From Methanohalophilus mahii DSM 5219 (lineage in GTDB: Archaea; Halobacteriota; Methanosarcinia; Methanosarcinales; Methanosarcinaceae), in assembly GCF_000025865.1 (NCBI RefSeq), contig NC_014002.1, positions 434,001-498,000 on the forward strand: 64,000 bases of DNA, given 5' to 3'. Below, one piece after another: positions 53,274 to 62,156 of the stretch; the stretch's first letter is position 1; every line of letters starts with the position of its first letter. The position numbers and the translations under genes were made by a program. Below the pieces are notes generated by a model. It was not told where the DNA came from. It saw only the letters and a list, made by a program, of their open reading frames with translations, and did no database searches.

Positions 53274-53548
53274 ATGTTTGAAGAATTAAAAAACAAATAT
53301 GAGGAAATTTCGTACTTAGTGTTTATAAAAAACTAGATAAACTACTTTTACCTCCTCTAGAAAAGAAAATAGTTTTTCTAATTCTTGAAAATAACGGATA
53401 TTTTCAAAATCGACTTTGGAAGTCTCTAAATATTGATAACAGAAAATGTTCTCGCAAAGTGAAATCATTAGTTGACAAAGAAATAATCTTGAGACAACCA
53501 GCTGTCAATAATGGTTCGCGTACTTATAAATTGTACATCAGAATATAA
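53274..53548 (+). pseudogene. small winged-helix DNA-binding protein gene, frameshifted in an A6 run
   Basis: ATG 53274 opens MFEELKNKYEEISYLVFIK and stops. Adding one base in the A run at 53327-53332 joins it to a second frame: KLDKLLLPPLEKKIVFLILE, then YFQNRLWKSLNIDNRKCSRKVKSLVDKEII, ending with a wing and YKLYIRI at 53548. The joined product (~91 aa) has MarR/ArsR-like winged-helix character (helix-turn-helix plus wing). The break may be a real mutation or a homopolymer read error. It is divergent from the nuclease cassette and could have been its regulator. Confidence 0.6.
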
Positions 53549-53655
53549 AGTTGTGTTATTTATTTTGTACCGAAAAGAAAGAGCCATTCTACTAATCCCA
53601 TATCTATATAAACAAGCAGCAAGTAATTTTTTTTAATAATGATAGGGGGAATTAT

Positions 53656-54153
53656 ATGAAAACATTAGTAACATATATGACACAGACAGGAAATACAAAG
53701 AAGATAGCTGAAGCAATTTATGGGGAAATTACCGGGGAGAAGGATGTCAAAGACATCGAAGATGTAAGCAACTTGGAAGGTTATGATCTTGTGTTTGTGG
53801 GTTTTCCGGTCCTGCAATTCAACATTCCAGAGAAAGTTTCAAACTTTGTAAAAGAGAATGTAGCTGGTAAGAACATTGCATTTTTCATGACTCATGCTGT
53901 TCCCGAGGGATTCGAAGCCATTCATTCATGGACCGGCTCCTGCAAGGATATTGCAGCCAGTGGAAATTATCTTGGTACATTTGAATGCCAGGGTGAGTTG
54001 GCACAACCTGTAATCGACATGTTGCTGGAATCCGATGATCCACAAATGAAAGAGTTTGGTGAGATGGGCCCTTCCACCAAGGGACAACCTGACGAATCTC
54101 GTGTACAGAAGGCAAGGGAATTCGCAAAAGAGATCCAGGCAAAGGTCCAGTGA
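53656..54153 (+). CDS. flavodoxin family protein
   Basis: 165 aa. The FMN phosphate loop TQTGNTKKIAEAIYG is at the N-terminus. VFVGFPVLQFNIPEKV and FFMTHAVPEG give the flavin-flanking loops. AGGGGG precedes the ATG. Likely a low-potential electron carrier or a flavodoxin-type reductase; partner unknown. Confidence 0.9.
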   Translation: MKTLVTYMTQTGNTKKIAEAIYGEITGEKDVKDIEDVSNLEGYDLVFVGFPVLQFNIPEKVSNFVKENVAGKNIAFFMTHAVPEGFEAIHSWTGSCKDIAASGNYLGTFECQGELAQPVIDMLLESDDPQMKEFGEMGPSTKGQPDESRVQKAREFAKEIQAKVQ

Positions 54154-54276
54154 CTGGATATATCTGATTTCCTGCAATTGATGTAGGGGGTTCAGGTGCT
54201 ATTCAAAGATTGATTGGAACTTAGTTTGAGTTCATTTAATTTTTTATTTTTTCAGAGACGTCCCTACTTGAATAAA

Positions 54277-54972
54277 TTAAAAATTGTTCAAAGGGCACAC
54301 TTTAATGCATAGTCCGCATCGAAGTCCGCCAAGTACATTAAACATATACTCAGCGCATTTTTCTTTATGAATGACTCCTTCTGATGTAAGAGCATCAACC
54401 GGGCATACTTCGATACACTTCATGCATTCACTGCATGCATCATTGATAAATGGCAACTCGGCCTTTTCTTCTGTATCCAATGGTGCATCAGTCAGTATAG
54501 CGGCCATACGCACTTTAGGCCCAAAGTCCTTTGTGATCAGAAGATGATTCATGCCAAAGTTTCCCACTCCTGCACGATAAGCAGCATATTTGAAAGATAA
54601 ATCTGCTTTAAGTGTTTCACGATCGGCATACCAGTAACCGTACTCACTTCCTTCACTTGGAGCAATCGTAGCCATATAACCTTCTTTTTCAATAAGTTTA
54701 GCTAACTTGAATGCAATGACCCTCAATGTGGTTGTAGCTGCCATAAGTGTATTTGTATATTCACCTCTGCCTTTTGGTAACGTTTCAAAAGCTCCTCGTG
54801 GTAAAGAAACCCCCAGGATTATTACTGATTGTAAATTATCCATCACATCTTGGGGCTTGTTGCCAGTATAATCTGAATCTTCAAAACAGGATTTATCAGT
54901 GATACTGATAAAATCAGCATCTAACTCAAAGGCCAGGTTTCTCAAAGTTTCTGTAATATTGTTCTCTGTCAT
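54277..54972 (-). CDS. epoxyqueuosine reductase-like 4Fe-4S protein
   Basis: 231 aa. An N-terminal domain like that of QueG/reductive dehalogenases (VIILGVSLPRGAF, KYAAYRAGVGNFGMNHLLIT) is followed by a two-cluster ferredoxin: CSECMKCIEVCPVDAL and, after the KEKC segment, CGLCIKVCPLNNF. Strong AAAGGAG site before the ATG. Archaea lack queuosine, so the substrate must differ; methanogen paralogues are usually described only as 4Fe-4S binding proteins. Shorter than QueG and without the HEAT C-terminus. Confidence 0.82.
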   Translation of the reverse strand: MTENNITETLRNLAFELDADFISITDKSCFEDSDYTGNKPQDVMDNLQSVIILGVSLPRGAFETLPKGRGEYTNTLMAATTTLRVIAFKLAKLIEKEGYMATIAPSEGSEYGYWYADRETLKADLSFKYAAYRAGVGNFGMNHLLITKDFGPKVRMAAILTDAPLDTEEKAELPFINDACSECMKCIEVCPVDALTSEGVIHKEKCAEYMFNVLGGLRCGLCIKVCPLNNF

Positions 54973-55029
54973 TTTTATCTCCTTTTGAAAAGTGCCTGTT
55001 CGAATTTGTCCCTCAAAAATCCGTTTGCT

Positions 55030-55392
55030 TTAGCAGGTGAGATGGAACAAGCCAATAACCTTTCCTTTTGCAGAGTTCCACTTATCTATGGCCTCGGGTG
55101 TTGGGCAGAGTTTGACCTTGCAATCTTTCGATTTGAAAAAATCATGTGCTTCATCTGATAATTCTAGCATCCCGTTCTGGCCGGAACCGATTATGATCTT
55201 CTCAGCACCATTTTCATAAACATGTTCTGCTTCATCCAGAGATATCTTGTGAGACGTGCCGTATATCGCTTTTGAGAGTTTCTTTTTCCTTTTCTTTATA
55301 TTTCCGCTCAGTCGAATAAGCACATCCTTCTCATACTCTTCTCCCTCTATTGTAATCGAACTGAATTTGGTACTGTCTATTTTCGGCTTCAT
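55030..55392 (-). CDS. Mth938-like (DUF498) domain protein
   Basis: 120 aa from ATG 55392 (CGGGGA eight bases upstream); an in-frame start at 55410 adds six residues. FSSITIEGEEYEKDVLI, EKIIIGSGQNGMLELSDEAH and LCPTPEAIDKWN follow the Mth938 fold (related to mitochondrial NDUFAF3). Function in archaea unknown. Confidence 0.85.
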   Translation of the reverse strand: MKPKIDSTKFSSITIEGEEYEKDVLIRLSGNIKKRKKKLSKAIYGTSHKISLDEAEHVYENGAEKIIIGSGQNGMLELSDEAHDFFKSKDCKVKLCPTPEAIDKWNSAKGKVIGLFHLTC

Positions 55393-55573
55393 GGATTTTT
55401 CCCCGATCATGGGTATGTTCCTTTATGCATATAGATTTTATTTGACAAAAATAATGTATTGGCGAATTCAACCTGTCATAGGTTGCCATACTGGCTACAA
55501 GGTCTATTAGAAAACTCCTATGATGTTGTTGGAAATAGATGAAGTAAGCATCAATTCTGAATGATTTATTCCA

Positions 55574-56077
55574 TCATTTCTTACTCCTTGTTCTGTACGC
55601 TTCATTAATGACATCGTGTTTTGTGATAACTCCTATCAGTTTATCATCGTTGTCCACTACCCACACATGGTTTATATTGTGCTTTAGCATCATATCCACA
55701 CCTTCACATAAGCTGGTGTCCCGGGATACTTTCAGGGGGTGTGGGATCATGATACTTTTTGCATCTTCGCCAAGTGACCTCACCGCAGTCAGATGAGTAT
55801 GACTGGAACTGGGTAACCTGTCATGGAACAGCAATTCCAGAACAATGTTCTGATCGATCACACCCTTTAGCCTGTAGTCCTTATCAACAACAGGAAAATT
55901 ATGGAACCTATATTTTCCGATTAATTCGAGTGTATCTTCAATAGAACTGCTCTCATCGATTCCTACCACTTCCACAGTCATAACTTCAATGATTTTTTTA
56001 GTGGCACATTGTTTTGAGATCTGGAATCTATCTCTATAATCTGGATTTTTGGATTTATCCGGTGCATCTAATGGCAT
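55574..56077 (-). CDS. CBS-domain pair protein
   Basis: 167 aa. Two CBS motifs: ~33-95 (MTVEVVGIDESSSIEDTLEL ... FPVVDKDYRLKGVIDQNIVL) and ~105-160 (MIPHPLKVSRDTSLCEGVDM ... VWVVDNDDKLIGVITKHDVI). It forms a Bateman module that typically senses adenosine nucleotides or S-adenosyl compounds. A basic N-terminal extension of ~28 residues has no known domain. GGGAGATCGGGAT lies before the ATG. Confidence 0.9.
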   Translation of the reverse strand: MPLDAPDKSKNPDYRDRFQISKQCATKKIIEVMTVEVVGIDESSSIEDTLELIGKYRFHNFPVVDKDYRLKGVIDQNIVLELLFHDRLPSSSHTHLTAVRSLGEDAKSIMIPHPLKVSRDTSLCEGVDMMLKHNINHVWVVDNDDKLIGVITKHDVINEAYRTRSKK

Positions 56078-56379
56078 ATCCCGATCTCCCTGAATAAAAT
56101 CTATATATATCAGTATATAAACGGTCCTATTACTGTATTTCCATTCAAATCAACAAAAATTTGTTGCCGATGGTACAATTAGATACAGGATGCAACCCCT
56201 GCAGCCAGTATATTCCATTACTTATTCAAATGTAAGGATCATTACAGCCACATGGCCAGCAGAACAGTATCTTGAAAATAGTAAAACTCTGACACTATGA
56301 TTATGTGTAAGTTACATGTAATATATCCAGATAGTTTTCAGTTCATGTCAAGTTAAACCTGGCCTGATTTCAAAAGAAT

Positions 56380-56481
56380 TTAGAATTCTATCTTACGCAA
56401 AAAGTCGAATAAATAAAATCCAGCGCTTGTAACCAATACATAAATTAAAGATATCATGAGTAATTCCCAAAAGTTAATCAT
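56380..56481 (-). CDS. possible 33-residue single-TM peptide
   Basis: ATG preceded by GAGTGAT, close to the archaeal ribosome site GAGGTGAT. The product has one continuous hydrophobic helix (LLMISLIYVLVTSAGFYLF) followed by a basic end FLRKIEF, i.e. a proper single-span topology. No other support. Confidence 0.35.
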   Translation of the reverse strand: MINFWELLMISLIYVLVTSAGFYLFDFLRKIEF

Positions 56482-56578
56482 ACAAATCACTCTTTATCGT
56501 ACTGATTATGTCTGTTTTTTGTTGCTAAAAGCATATTTGCAGCTTATGGATTAATTTCTCATTCTAAAACACAGGAGA

Positions 56579-56700
56579 ATTGAGAGCATAGGACCCCCAT
56601 CCACTGCTCTCAATCATACCACCCACTCCCATTTTTTAAGCCGAACCCCTTCGGCTGTATCCAGTTCAGGAACCTGCTGCAAAAGTTCCCGGCTGCAACC
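56579..56700. ncRNA. candidate structured RNA: two or three stable hairpins in a GC-rich island
   Basis: A perfect 10-bp stem ATTGAGAGCA/TGCTCTCAAT (56579-56588, 56605-56614) with a 16-base loop including GGACCCCCATCC. A second perfect stem GCCGAA-CCCC-TTCGGC is at 56640-56655. A weaker GGAAC/GTTCC pair follows. The stretch is clearly richer in GC than the sequence either side, as for RNA genes in AT-rich archaeal DNA. Strand and class cannot be decided. Confidence 0.35.
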
Positions 56701-56954
56701 ACTAATAGGATATTTTCCCATATAACCTAAATGGAAATAGAATTTCTTTAGTGTGAGGATTTTTTTAAGCAATTAAAAAATTCAACCACAATATAATAGA
56801 CTAATTAGCTTTTATATTTTTGCTAACCAAAATTAAGTAACAAAAAGATATAATATTAATTAGGTTGTAAACTACTTCTGTGAAGAATTGTTCTTCACCA
56901 AATGTATTTATATAGCATGCAACCAGAAACGCATGTACCAAATGGGGGTATTAC

Positions 56955-57320
56955 ATGTCTGAACACGAAGAACTTGAACATGAAGAATTACTGGACAGTA
57001 TGAGTAACAAACTGGGTTTCACTCCGCAGATCCTGAAAACATTGGGCGAGATCGATCCGCATTTCCTGAAAAAATACAATCATTGCAATCAGAAACTCCT
57101 GTCAGACGGTGCGCTGCCTGCAAAGATGAAGATCCTTATGGCACTTGCAGTGGTGGCATCCAAGCAATGTGAACGATGCACGGTTGTACAGATGCAGAGT
57201 GCCTTGAAAAACGGGGCTACGGCCGAAGAGATTATGGAAACCATGGAAGTCATATCCATAACCTCGGGTGCACCCGCGGTAGCTGCCTGCAGGGATGCGT
57301 TGAAACTTCTCAAGGAATAA
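56955..57320 (+). CDS. carboxymuconolactone decarboxylase/AhpD-like protein
   Basis: 121 aa. The CMD core has the redox pair [16 protein letters not shown] (C-x2-C) within an all-helical fold, preceded by [19 protein letters not shown] Glu-rich N-terminus is added. Members act in peroxide detoxification or as small thiol oxidoreductases; the AhpD His-containing proton relay is not evident. A DJ-1/PfpI gene follows 45 bases later, so both may belong to one stress-response transcript. Confidence 0.85.
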   Translation: MSEHEELEHEELLDSMSNKLGFTPQILKTLGEIDPHFLKKYNHCNQKLLSDGALPAKMKILMALAVVASKQCERCTVVQMQSALKNGATAEEIMETMEVISITSGAPAVAACRDALKLLKE

Positions 57321-57365
57321 TCTCGCATTATTCTGGCTTTAAATTTTATATGGGGGTACATTTGA

Positions 57366-57869
57366 ATGAAAGTTTTAGTTTTTGGAGCCGATGGTTTCGA
57401 AGATCTCGAGCTGTTTTATCCTTTGCACAGGTTGAAAGAGGAAGGTATAGATGCGAGGGTGGCATCTGTTTCCCGTGGTACCATTGAAGGCAAACACGGC
57501 TATCATGTCGAAGCGGACCTGTCCTTTGATGAGATAGATCCCGAAGAACACGATGCACTGGTTATTTCCGGTGGCAAGGGACCTGAGATCATGCGGTTGA
57601 ATGAATATGCGCTGGATATAGTGAAGCATTTCATGAATGAAGAAAAACCTGTGGCTGCTATCTGTCACGGCCCGCAGCTCCTGATCTCCGCCCGGGTGCT
57701 GGATGGTCGCAAGGCCACCTGCTGGCCCGGTATCAGGGATGACCTGATTATAGCAGGTGCAGATTATCGTGATAGTGAAGTGGTAGTTGATGACAATTTG
57801 GTCACTTCACGTCATCCGGGTGACCTTTTCGCCTTTGGACGTGAGTTGCTTGGTTTGATTAAAAGATGA
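57366..57869 (+). CDS. DJ-1/PfpI family protein
   Basis: 167 aa. FGADGFEDLELFYPLHRL has the conserved Glu, and AAICHGPQLLISA the nucleophilic Cys-His pair (nucleophile elbow). VTSRHPGDLFAFGREL is the usual C-terminal segment. PfpI-type enzymes have been described as intracellular proteases, glyoxalases or deglycases; which applies is unknown. GGGGT precedes the ATG. Confidence 0.9.
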   Translation: MKVLVFGADGFEDLELFYPLHRLKEEGIDARVASVSRGTIEGKHGYHVEADLSFDEIDPEEHDALVISGGKGPEIMRLNEYALDIVKHFMNEEKPVAAICHGPQLLISARVLDGRKATCWPGIRDDLIIAGADYRDSEVVVDDNLVTSRHPGDLFAFGRELLGLIKR

Positions 57870-57928
57870 AATATGGTTTCCGGGATATCTCCGGATTCAT
57901 AATCTATTTCTTTCTTTTTTTGATATAA

Positions 57929-58966
57929 TCAGATTAATATATCCTCAATACCTGATTCTTTTACGATAGCTATTGCCTTCTCTTTTTCATCCGGAAGCAG
58001 TCGTCGGGATATTTCCGGATACTCTCTGGATCTGTACTGTGGTGTGTATTGAAACATGAGGTTAAACCTTACTTCTGGCACATGCTTTGCTATCCACCTG
58101 ACAACCGGCTTTGTGCAACATTCCAGATGTTCTGGCAGGACAAGGTGCCTTATGATAATTTCCGCCTTTTGATAGGCTATTTCATGATTACGTTTGACAA
58201 TTTCCAGATAATTCTGCACCTTGGAGTACTTTTTTGCGCATCTGTCGCTTCCATACTTGAAATCGGTAAGATATACATCTATCACTCCCTCCAGTAACTT
58301 TGCGATTTCCCTGGTATGATACATGTTGGAATTCCAGATAACAGGTATATTCACGGAAACTTCTCTGAGGATTTTCAGTATATTGTGAGCATGAGGGGTA
58401 GGTGTAACAAAATTTACATTTCTGGCGCCAGAATGCCTTCTTTCCCTGATAATTGCAGCTAGGTTGGCGGGATTTACTTGGTGGCCTTTTTCGGGATAAG
58501 CGGATATATCCCAGTTCTGGCAGTATACACAGCCAAACACACATCCTGTGAAGAATATCGTATGTGAGGGGACCAGTTCGGACTCTTCTCCCATGTGTAA
58601 AAATTCAGAGGTGTACCTGGATGTTTCTGTCAATCGACAAAATCCCTTCTCATCCCTTTTGCGATTCACATCACACCTATGCTCACAGAGGCAGCATTTT
58701 TCGATTAGTTTCTCCGCAATTGCTATTTTCAGGTCCAGTAAGGATGTGCAGGCTGCAGTAAGTTTTTCCGGATATCTCTTTTCCGAATCGATAAGATCAA
58801 GCAAACTGCGATATTGTTCCATGGACCTTTCATGTATGTTCCAGAGTTCATCCAGAGATTTAGATATATCATATCTTGTAGGTATGCTTTTCACAATTTG
58901 AAACTGTGCAGGTAATTGATTATTTGTGACTGCATGGTAGCGATTCAGAAATTTTGGAGAATCCAT
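57929..58966 (-). CDS. radical SAM protein, pyruvate formate-lyase-activating-enzyme-like
   Basis: 345 aa. The SAM/[4Fe-4S] motif is GCVFGCVYCQNWDIS (C-x3-C-x2-C) near residue 145. Before it a Cys-rich zone CCLCEHRCDVNRKRDEKGFC is like that of PflA-type proteins of the AmmeMemoRadiSam neighbourhood. Downstream segments VIWNSNMYHT and VYLTDFKYGSD fit the TIM-barrel. An N-terminal ~90-residue helical extension is extra. The substrate protein is unknown. No ribosome site precedes the ATG. Confidence 0.88.
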   Translation of the reverse strand: MDSPKFLNRYHAVTNNQLPAQFQIVKSIPTRYDISKSLDELWNIHERSMEQYRSLLDLIDSEKRYPEKLTAACTSLLDLKIAIAEKLIEKCCLCEHRCDVNRKRDEKGFCRLTETSRYTSEFLHMGEESELVPSHTIFFTGCVFGCVYCQNWDISAYPEKGHQVNPANLAAIIRERRHSGARNVNFVTPTPHAHNILKILREVSVNIPVIWNSNMYHTREIAKLLEGVIDVYLTDFKYGSDRCAKKYSKVQNYLEIVKRNHEIAYQKAEIIIRHLVLPEHLECCTKPVVRWIAKHVPEVRFNLMFQYTPQYRSREYPEISRRLLPDEKEKAIAIVKESGIEDILI

Positions 58967-59091
58967 GAGGGAATATATGTTATTCTAGGGTTGAATATAT
59001 TGTGGTATTCAGTCCTATTTATCATTCATCCAATTATTAATTGAGAAATATTTAAAAATTATGAGGGTGTTCATCTTTTAGGTGCTTATAG

Positions 59092-59775
59092 ATGGATTAT
59101 TGTTGTTTTGTATGTAATGATTCGATTACTTCTGCTGAATATAAATATTCTATGAATAAATTCGGACGCGCTTTATGCAGACGGCATCAAAAAGATTCTG
59201 CTACGATTGATCATACTAACTCATCTTCGAATGAAAGCGAAAAAGATGATCAAAATGGAAATGTAGATCAAACTAATTCTGTATCAAACTGGAAACAGGG
59301 TTGGCGCAACCCGGAGAATATGATCAAAGGTAGAATTGCTGAAACTCTCATAGAGGAATTATTTTTACAATTGGGTTTTTCTGTATTTAGGTATGGAATG
59401 GAAAATACAATACCTGGAGTGATGCAACTTCTCAAAGGTGTACGCAGTGATGTTGCAACTAACATAAGAAGGATGCCTGATTTTGTGGTGCAAAATCCGA
59501 AAACACATGAAGTATCATTTGTGGAAGTTAAATTCAGGAAAAGTGAATCATTTAAACTTAAAGATGCAGGGGAAGATTATCCTTATGAAAATTGCTTTTT
59601 TATAGTTGTTTCTAAAAAACATATAAAATGTATTACTTATCAGGAATTGAAAAAGGGAAAAGAAATAACTCCTAAATCAATAAATTATCTCGGTAACAGA
59701 AAGGAGTTCGAATTGGATAAAGATACAATAATCCAATATTGTGATTTTGCAGTTAAATTCTTTGAATCTGTTTGA
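59092..59775 (+). CDS. zinc-finger plus PD-(D/E)XK nuclease-like protein
   Basis: 227 aa, AGGTG before ATG. The N-terminus has a treble-clef-like C-x2-C ... C-x2-H finger (CFVCNDSI ... LCRRHQ). A Ser/Asn-rich linker (~40-70) follows, then a nuclease-like core: IKGRIAETLIEELFLQLGFS (Glu), MPDFVVQN (Pro-Asp) and VSFVEVKFRKS (E-x-K). AT content is high. A stand-alone gene; role in defence or repair is inference. Confidence 0.65.
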   Translation: MDYCCFVCNDSITSAEYKYSMNKFGRALCRRHQKDSATIDHTNSSSNESEKDDQNGNVDQTNSVSNWKQGWRNPENMIKGRIAETLIEELFLQLGFSVFRYGMENTIPGVMQLLKGVRSDVATNIRRMPDFVVQNPKTHEVSFVEVKFRKSESFKLKDAGEDYPYENCFFIVVSKKHIKCITYQELKKGKEITPKSINYLGNRKEFELDKDTIIQYCDFAVKFFESV

Positions 59776-59933
59776 CACCTAATTAATTAGTAGCATATAT
59801 TTAAAAGTAAGTTCTCAAAGAATCGAAATGTTACAAATATTCGTGGGATGAAATCACCATATTTATATACTCTTTTTTCTTCACTCCGGCTAATAAGGGA
59901 CTACCATGAATACTAAAAAATAAACCGGATTCC

Positions 59934-60758
59934 TTGAAGAATAATGGTTTTCTGCCCCAGAAACTGGACAATAAATTTTCAATGTGTACACATCTTGTTG
60001 GCGGGTGTGTAGAGGCAAATCAGCTGCGTGCTCTGACAGATGCTGCAGAAAAATATGTGGCAGGGCATGTCCATATTACCTCGCGACAGGGTGCGGAGAT
60101 TCCTTTTGTGGATATGGATGACGTTGAAAACATTACTGAAGATATGGAGGATGCAGGCATTTTTGGTGGTGCAACCGGCCAGAAAGTAAGAGGCGTAGTT
60201 GCCTGTCAGGGTATCACCGTCTGCAACCACGGTCTCATTAACTGTCCTGAACTGGCTGCAAGAATCGATGAGATATATTTTGGAACCTATGCTTCCAAAA
60301 AATTCAAGATTGCAATAACCGGCTGTCCTGCATCCTGCATGAAACCTCAGGAAAATGATTTCGGTATTATGGGAGTGGTACGACCTGAATGGATCGAAAA
60401 CAATTGTGTGGCCTGTGGTCTTTGTGAAAAGATTTGTAAGGCCGACGCCATAAGCATTGATAACGGCCAGTTAGATATCGATAGTAACAGTTGCATATTT
60501 TGTGGAGAATGCATCTCGTCCTGCAAAAAATCTGCAATCAATGGTGCAGAATCCGGTTACGCTATATTTGTAGGAGGCAAGGTCGGGCGCTTCCCCCGCT
60601 CCTGTGACAAACCAATTGAATTTACAGATGAAAATCGCCTGTTCTCTATTCTCGAAAAAACGCTTGCCTATTACAGGAAATACGGACAGGATGGAGAACG
60701 TTTTGGTGACCTGCTTGACAGGCGGGGGTTTGCTGAATACAGAGATACAGTCCTTTAA
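59934..60758 (+). CDS. dissimilatory sulfite reductase-like (Dsr-LP/Fsr-C type) siroheme-ferredoxin protein
   Basis: 274 aa, TTG start. The siroheme/[4Fe-4S] half has HVHITSRQGAEIPFV, then GITVCNHGLINC and TGCPASCMKPQ (two Cys pairs). A two-cluster ferredoxin is inserted near residues 155-205: CVACGLCEKICKADAI and CIFCGECISSCKKSAI. The family is widespread in methanogens as small siroheme proteins of unknown reaction, possibly sulfite or nitrite reduction. A five-codon ATG frame (MNTKK) ends just upstream of the TTG. Confidence 0.85.
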   Translation: MKNNGFLPQKLDNKFSMCTHLVGGCVEANQLRALTDAAEKYVAGHVHITSRQGAEIPFVDMDDVENITEDMEDAGIFGGATGQKVRGVVACQGITVCNHGLINCPELAARIDEIYFGTYASKKFKIAITGCPASCMKPQENDFGIMGVVRPEWIENNCVACGLCEKICKADAISIDNGQLDIDSNSCIFCGECISSCKKSAINGAESGYAIFVGGKVGRFPRSCDKPIEFTDENRLFSILEKTLAYYRKYGQDGERFGDLLDRRGFAEYRDTVL

Positions 60759-60763
60759 TTCCA

Positions 60764-61987
60764 TCATTTTTTACGGGCGACACCACTCTTAATAGCCGCA
60801 TCTGCAACAGCCTTTGCCACAGCAGGTACCACTCTTTTGTCAAGAGGATTGGGTATTATGTAATTTTCTTCAATGCCATCCTGCTCCACAATTGCAGCAA
60901 GGGCATTAGCGGCTGCAAGTTCCATCTCCAGGTTTATCTGTGTGGCTCTGGTTTCCAGTGCACCTTTGAAGATTCCCGGAAATCCCAGACAATTATTGAT
61001 CTGGTTGGGACAATCCGATCTTCCGGTTGCCACTATACGGGCGCCTGCTTCAAAGGCCTTGGATGGCATGATTTCAGGTATGGGATTCGCCATGGCAAAG
61101 ATAATGGCGTCATTGTTCATGGAAGCGACCATTTTTTCTGTAAGGATTCCGGGAACAGATACACCTATAAATACATCAGATCCAGCTACAGCGTCATCAA
61201 TATTCCCTTCTATTTCTTCAGTATTTGAAAATTCAGCGATTTTCTCTTTTTCAGGATTCATCCCTTCTGTACGTTTTTTGCTGATAATTCCATGTCTGTC
61301 ACATACAAGCAGGTTTTCAGGCCTCACTCCTGTATGAAGGAGTTTTTTGGCAATGGCCATGCCTGCAGCACCGGCGCCAGATATGACCACCTTTATCTCA
61401 TTGATTTTTTTGCCTGTAAGTTTTAGTGAATTCAGTAGGCCTGCTATTGTAACTATTGCGGTTCCATGCTGGTCGTCATGTGTCACGGGTATTGACAATT
61501 CTTTTTTGAGCCGCTCTTCAATCTCAAAGCAGCGGGGTGCACTTATGTCTTCGAGATTGATCCCTCCGAAAACCGGGGCGATGTTTTTGACAGTTTTAAT
61601 AATTTCTTCGGTTTCCTGGGTATCAAGACATATAGGGAATGCATTGATTCCTGCAAGTTCCTTGAATATAATGGCTTTACCTTCCATAACAGGTAAACCT
61701 GCAGATGCACCTATGTTTCCCAGCCCCAGAATGGCTGAGCCGTCTGTTATGATTGCGACAGTGTTCTCTTTCAGTGTATATTTATATACATCATCTTTGT
61801 TTTCAGCGATCCGCTTGCAGGGCTCGGCAACACCGGGAGTATAGGCGATGCTTAAGTCCTGGGTATTGTCCATATGCACTTTGCTTGCCACTTCAAGAAC
61901 ACCGTGATGCTTTTCGTGTAATTGAAGAGACTCTTCTCCCAGTGAGTCATCGGTTTCCATGCACGATTTTACTGTCAAATGTTTCAA
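60764..61987 (-). CDS. malic enzyme, NAD(P)-dependent malate dehydrogenase (oxaloacetate-decarboxylating)
   Basis: 407 aa. TTG start with GGGGGAG six bases upstream. Motifs: LSIAYTPGVAEPCKRIAEN (tyrosine of the active site), ITDGSAILGLGNIGASAGLPVMEGKA, THDDQHGTAIVT (metal Asp residues), VISGAGAAGMAIAKKLL (nucleotide site) and ANPIPEIMP. It makes pyruvate from malate. It lies close to aconitase, and with the dehydratase at 3432 covers parts of the incomplete citrate branch. Convergent with the Dsr-like gene, with five bases between. Confidence 0.93.
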   Translation of the reverse strand: MKHLTVKSCMETDDSLGEESLQLHEKHHGVLEVASKVHMDNTQDLSIAYTPGVAEPCKRIAENKDDVYKYTLKENTVAIITDGSAILGLGNIGASAGLPVMEGKAIIFKELAGINAFPICLDTQETEEIIKTVKNIAPVFGGINLEDISAPRCFEIEERLKKELSIPVTHDDQHGTAIVTIAGLLNSLKLTGKKINEIKVVISGAGAAGMAIAKKLLHTGVRPENLLVCDRHGIISKKRTEGMNPEKEKIAEFSNTEEIEGNIDDAVAGSDVFIGVSVPGILTEKMVASMNNDAIIFAMANPIPEIMPSKAFEAGARIVATGRSDCPNQINNCLGFPGIFKGALETRATQINLEMELAAANALAAIVEQDGIEENYIIPNPLDKRVVPAVAKAVADAAIKSGVARKK

Positions 61988-62156
61988 CTTTTACTCCCCC
62001 TTTGTGCTGGTTAATCCTTAATTTATAATTGTGAAGGCTATCTACTTATAATCTCGCTACTTCGAATTTCACCCAAAACACCTAAGTAAGGTAGAGTACC
62101 TCGGTTGGCTATGAGATGAGTGAGAACTCGTTTTTATACAACACTGAGTTGATATA

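Larger units (their letters stand above)
56078..56954. other. large non-coding interval with a small ORF and a candidate structured RNA
   Basis: About 880 bases between the CBS gene and the AhpD-like gene. It holds a 33-codon membrane-peptide ORF (56380-56481, minus) and a GC-richer hairpin cluster (56579-56700). The rest is AT-rich with nothing else visible. Confidence 0.5.
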
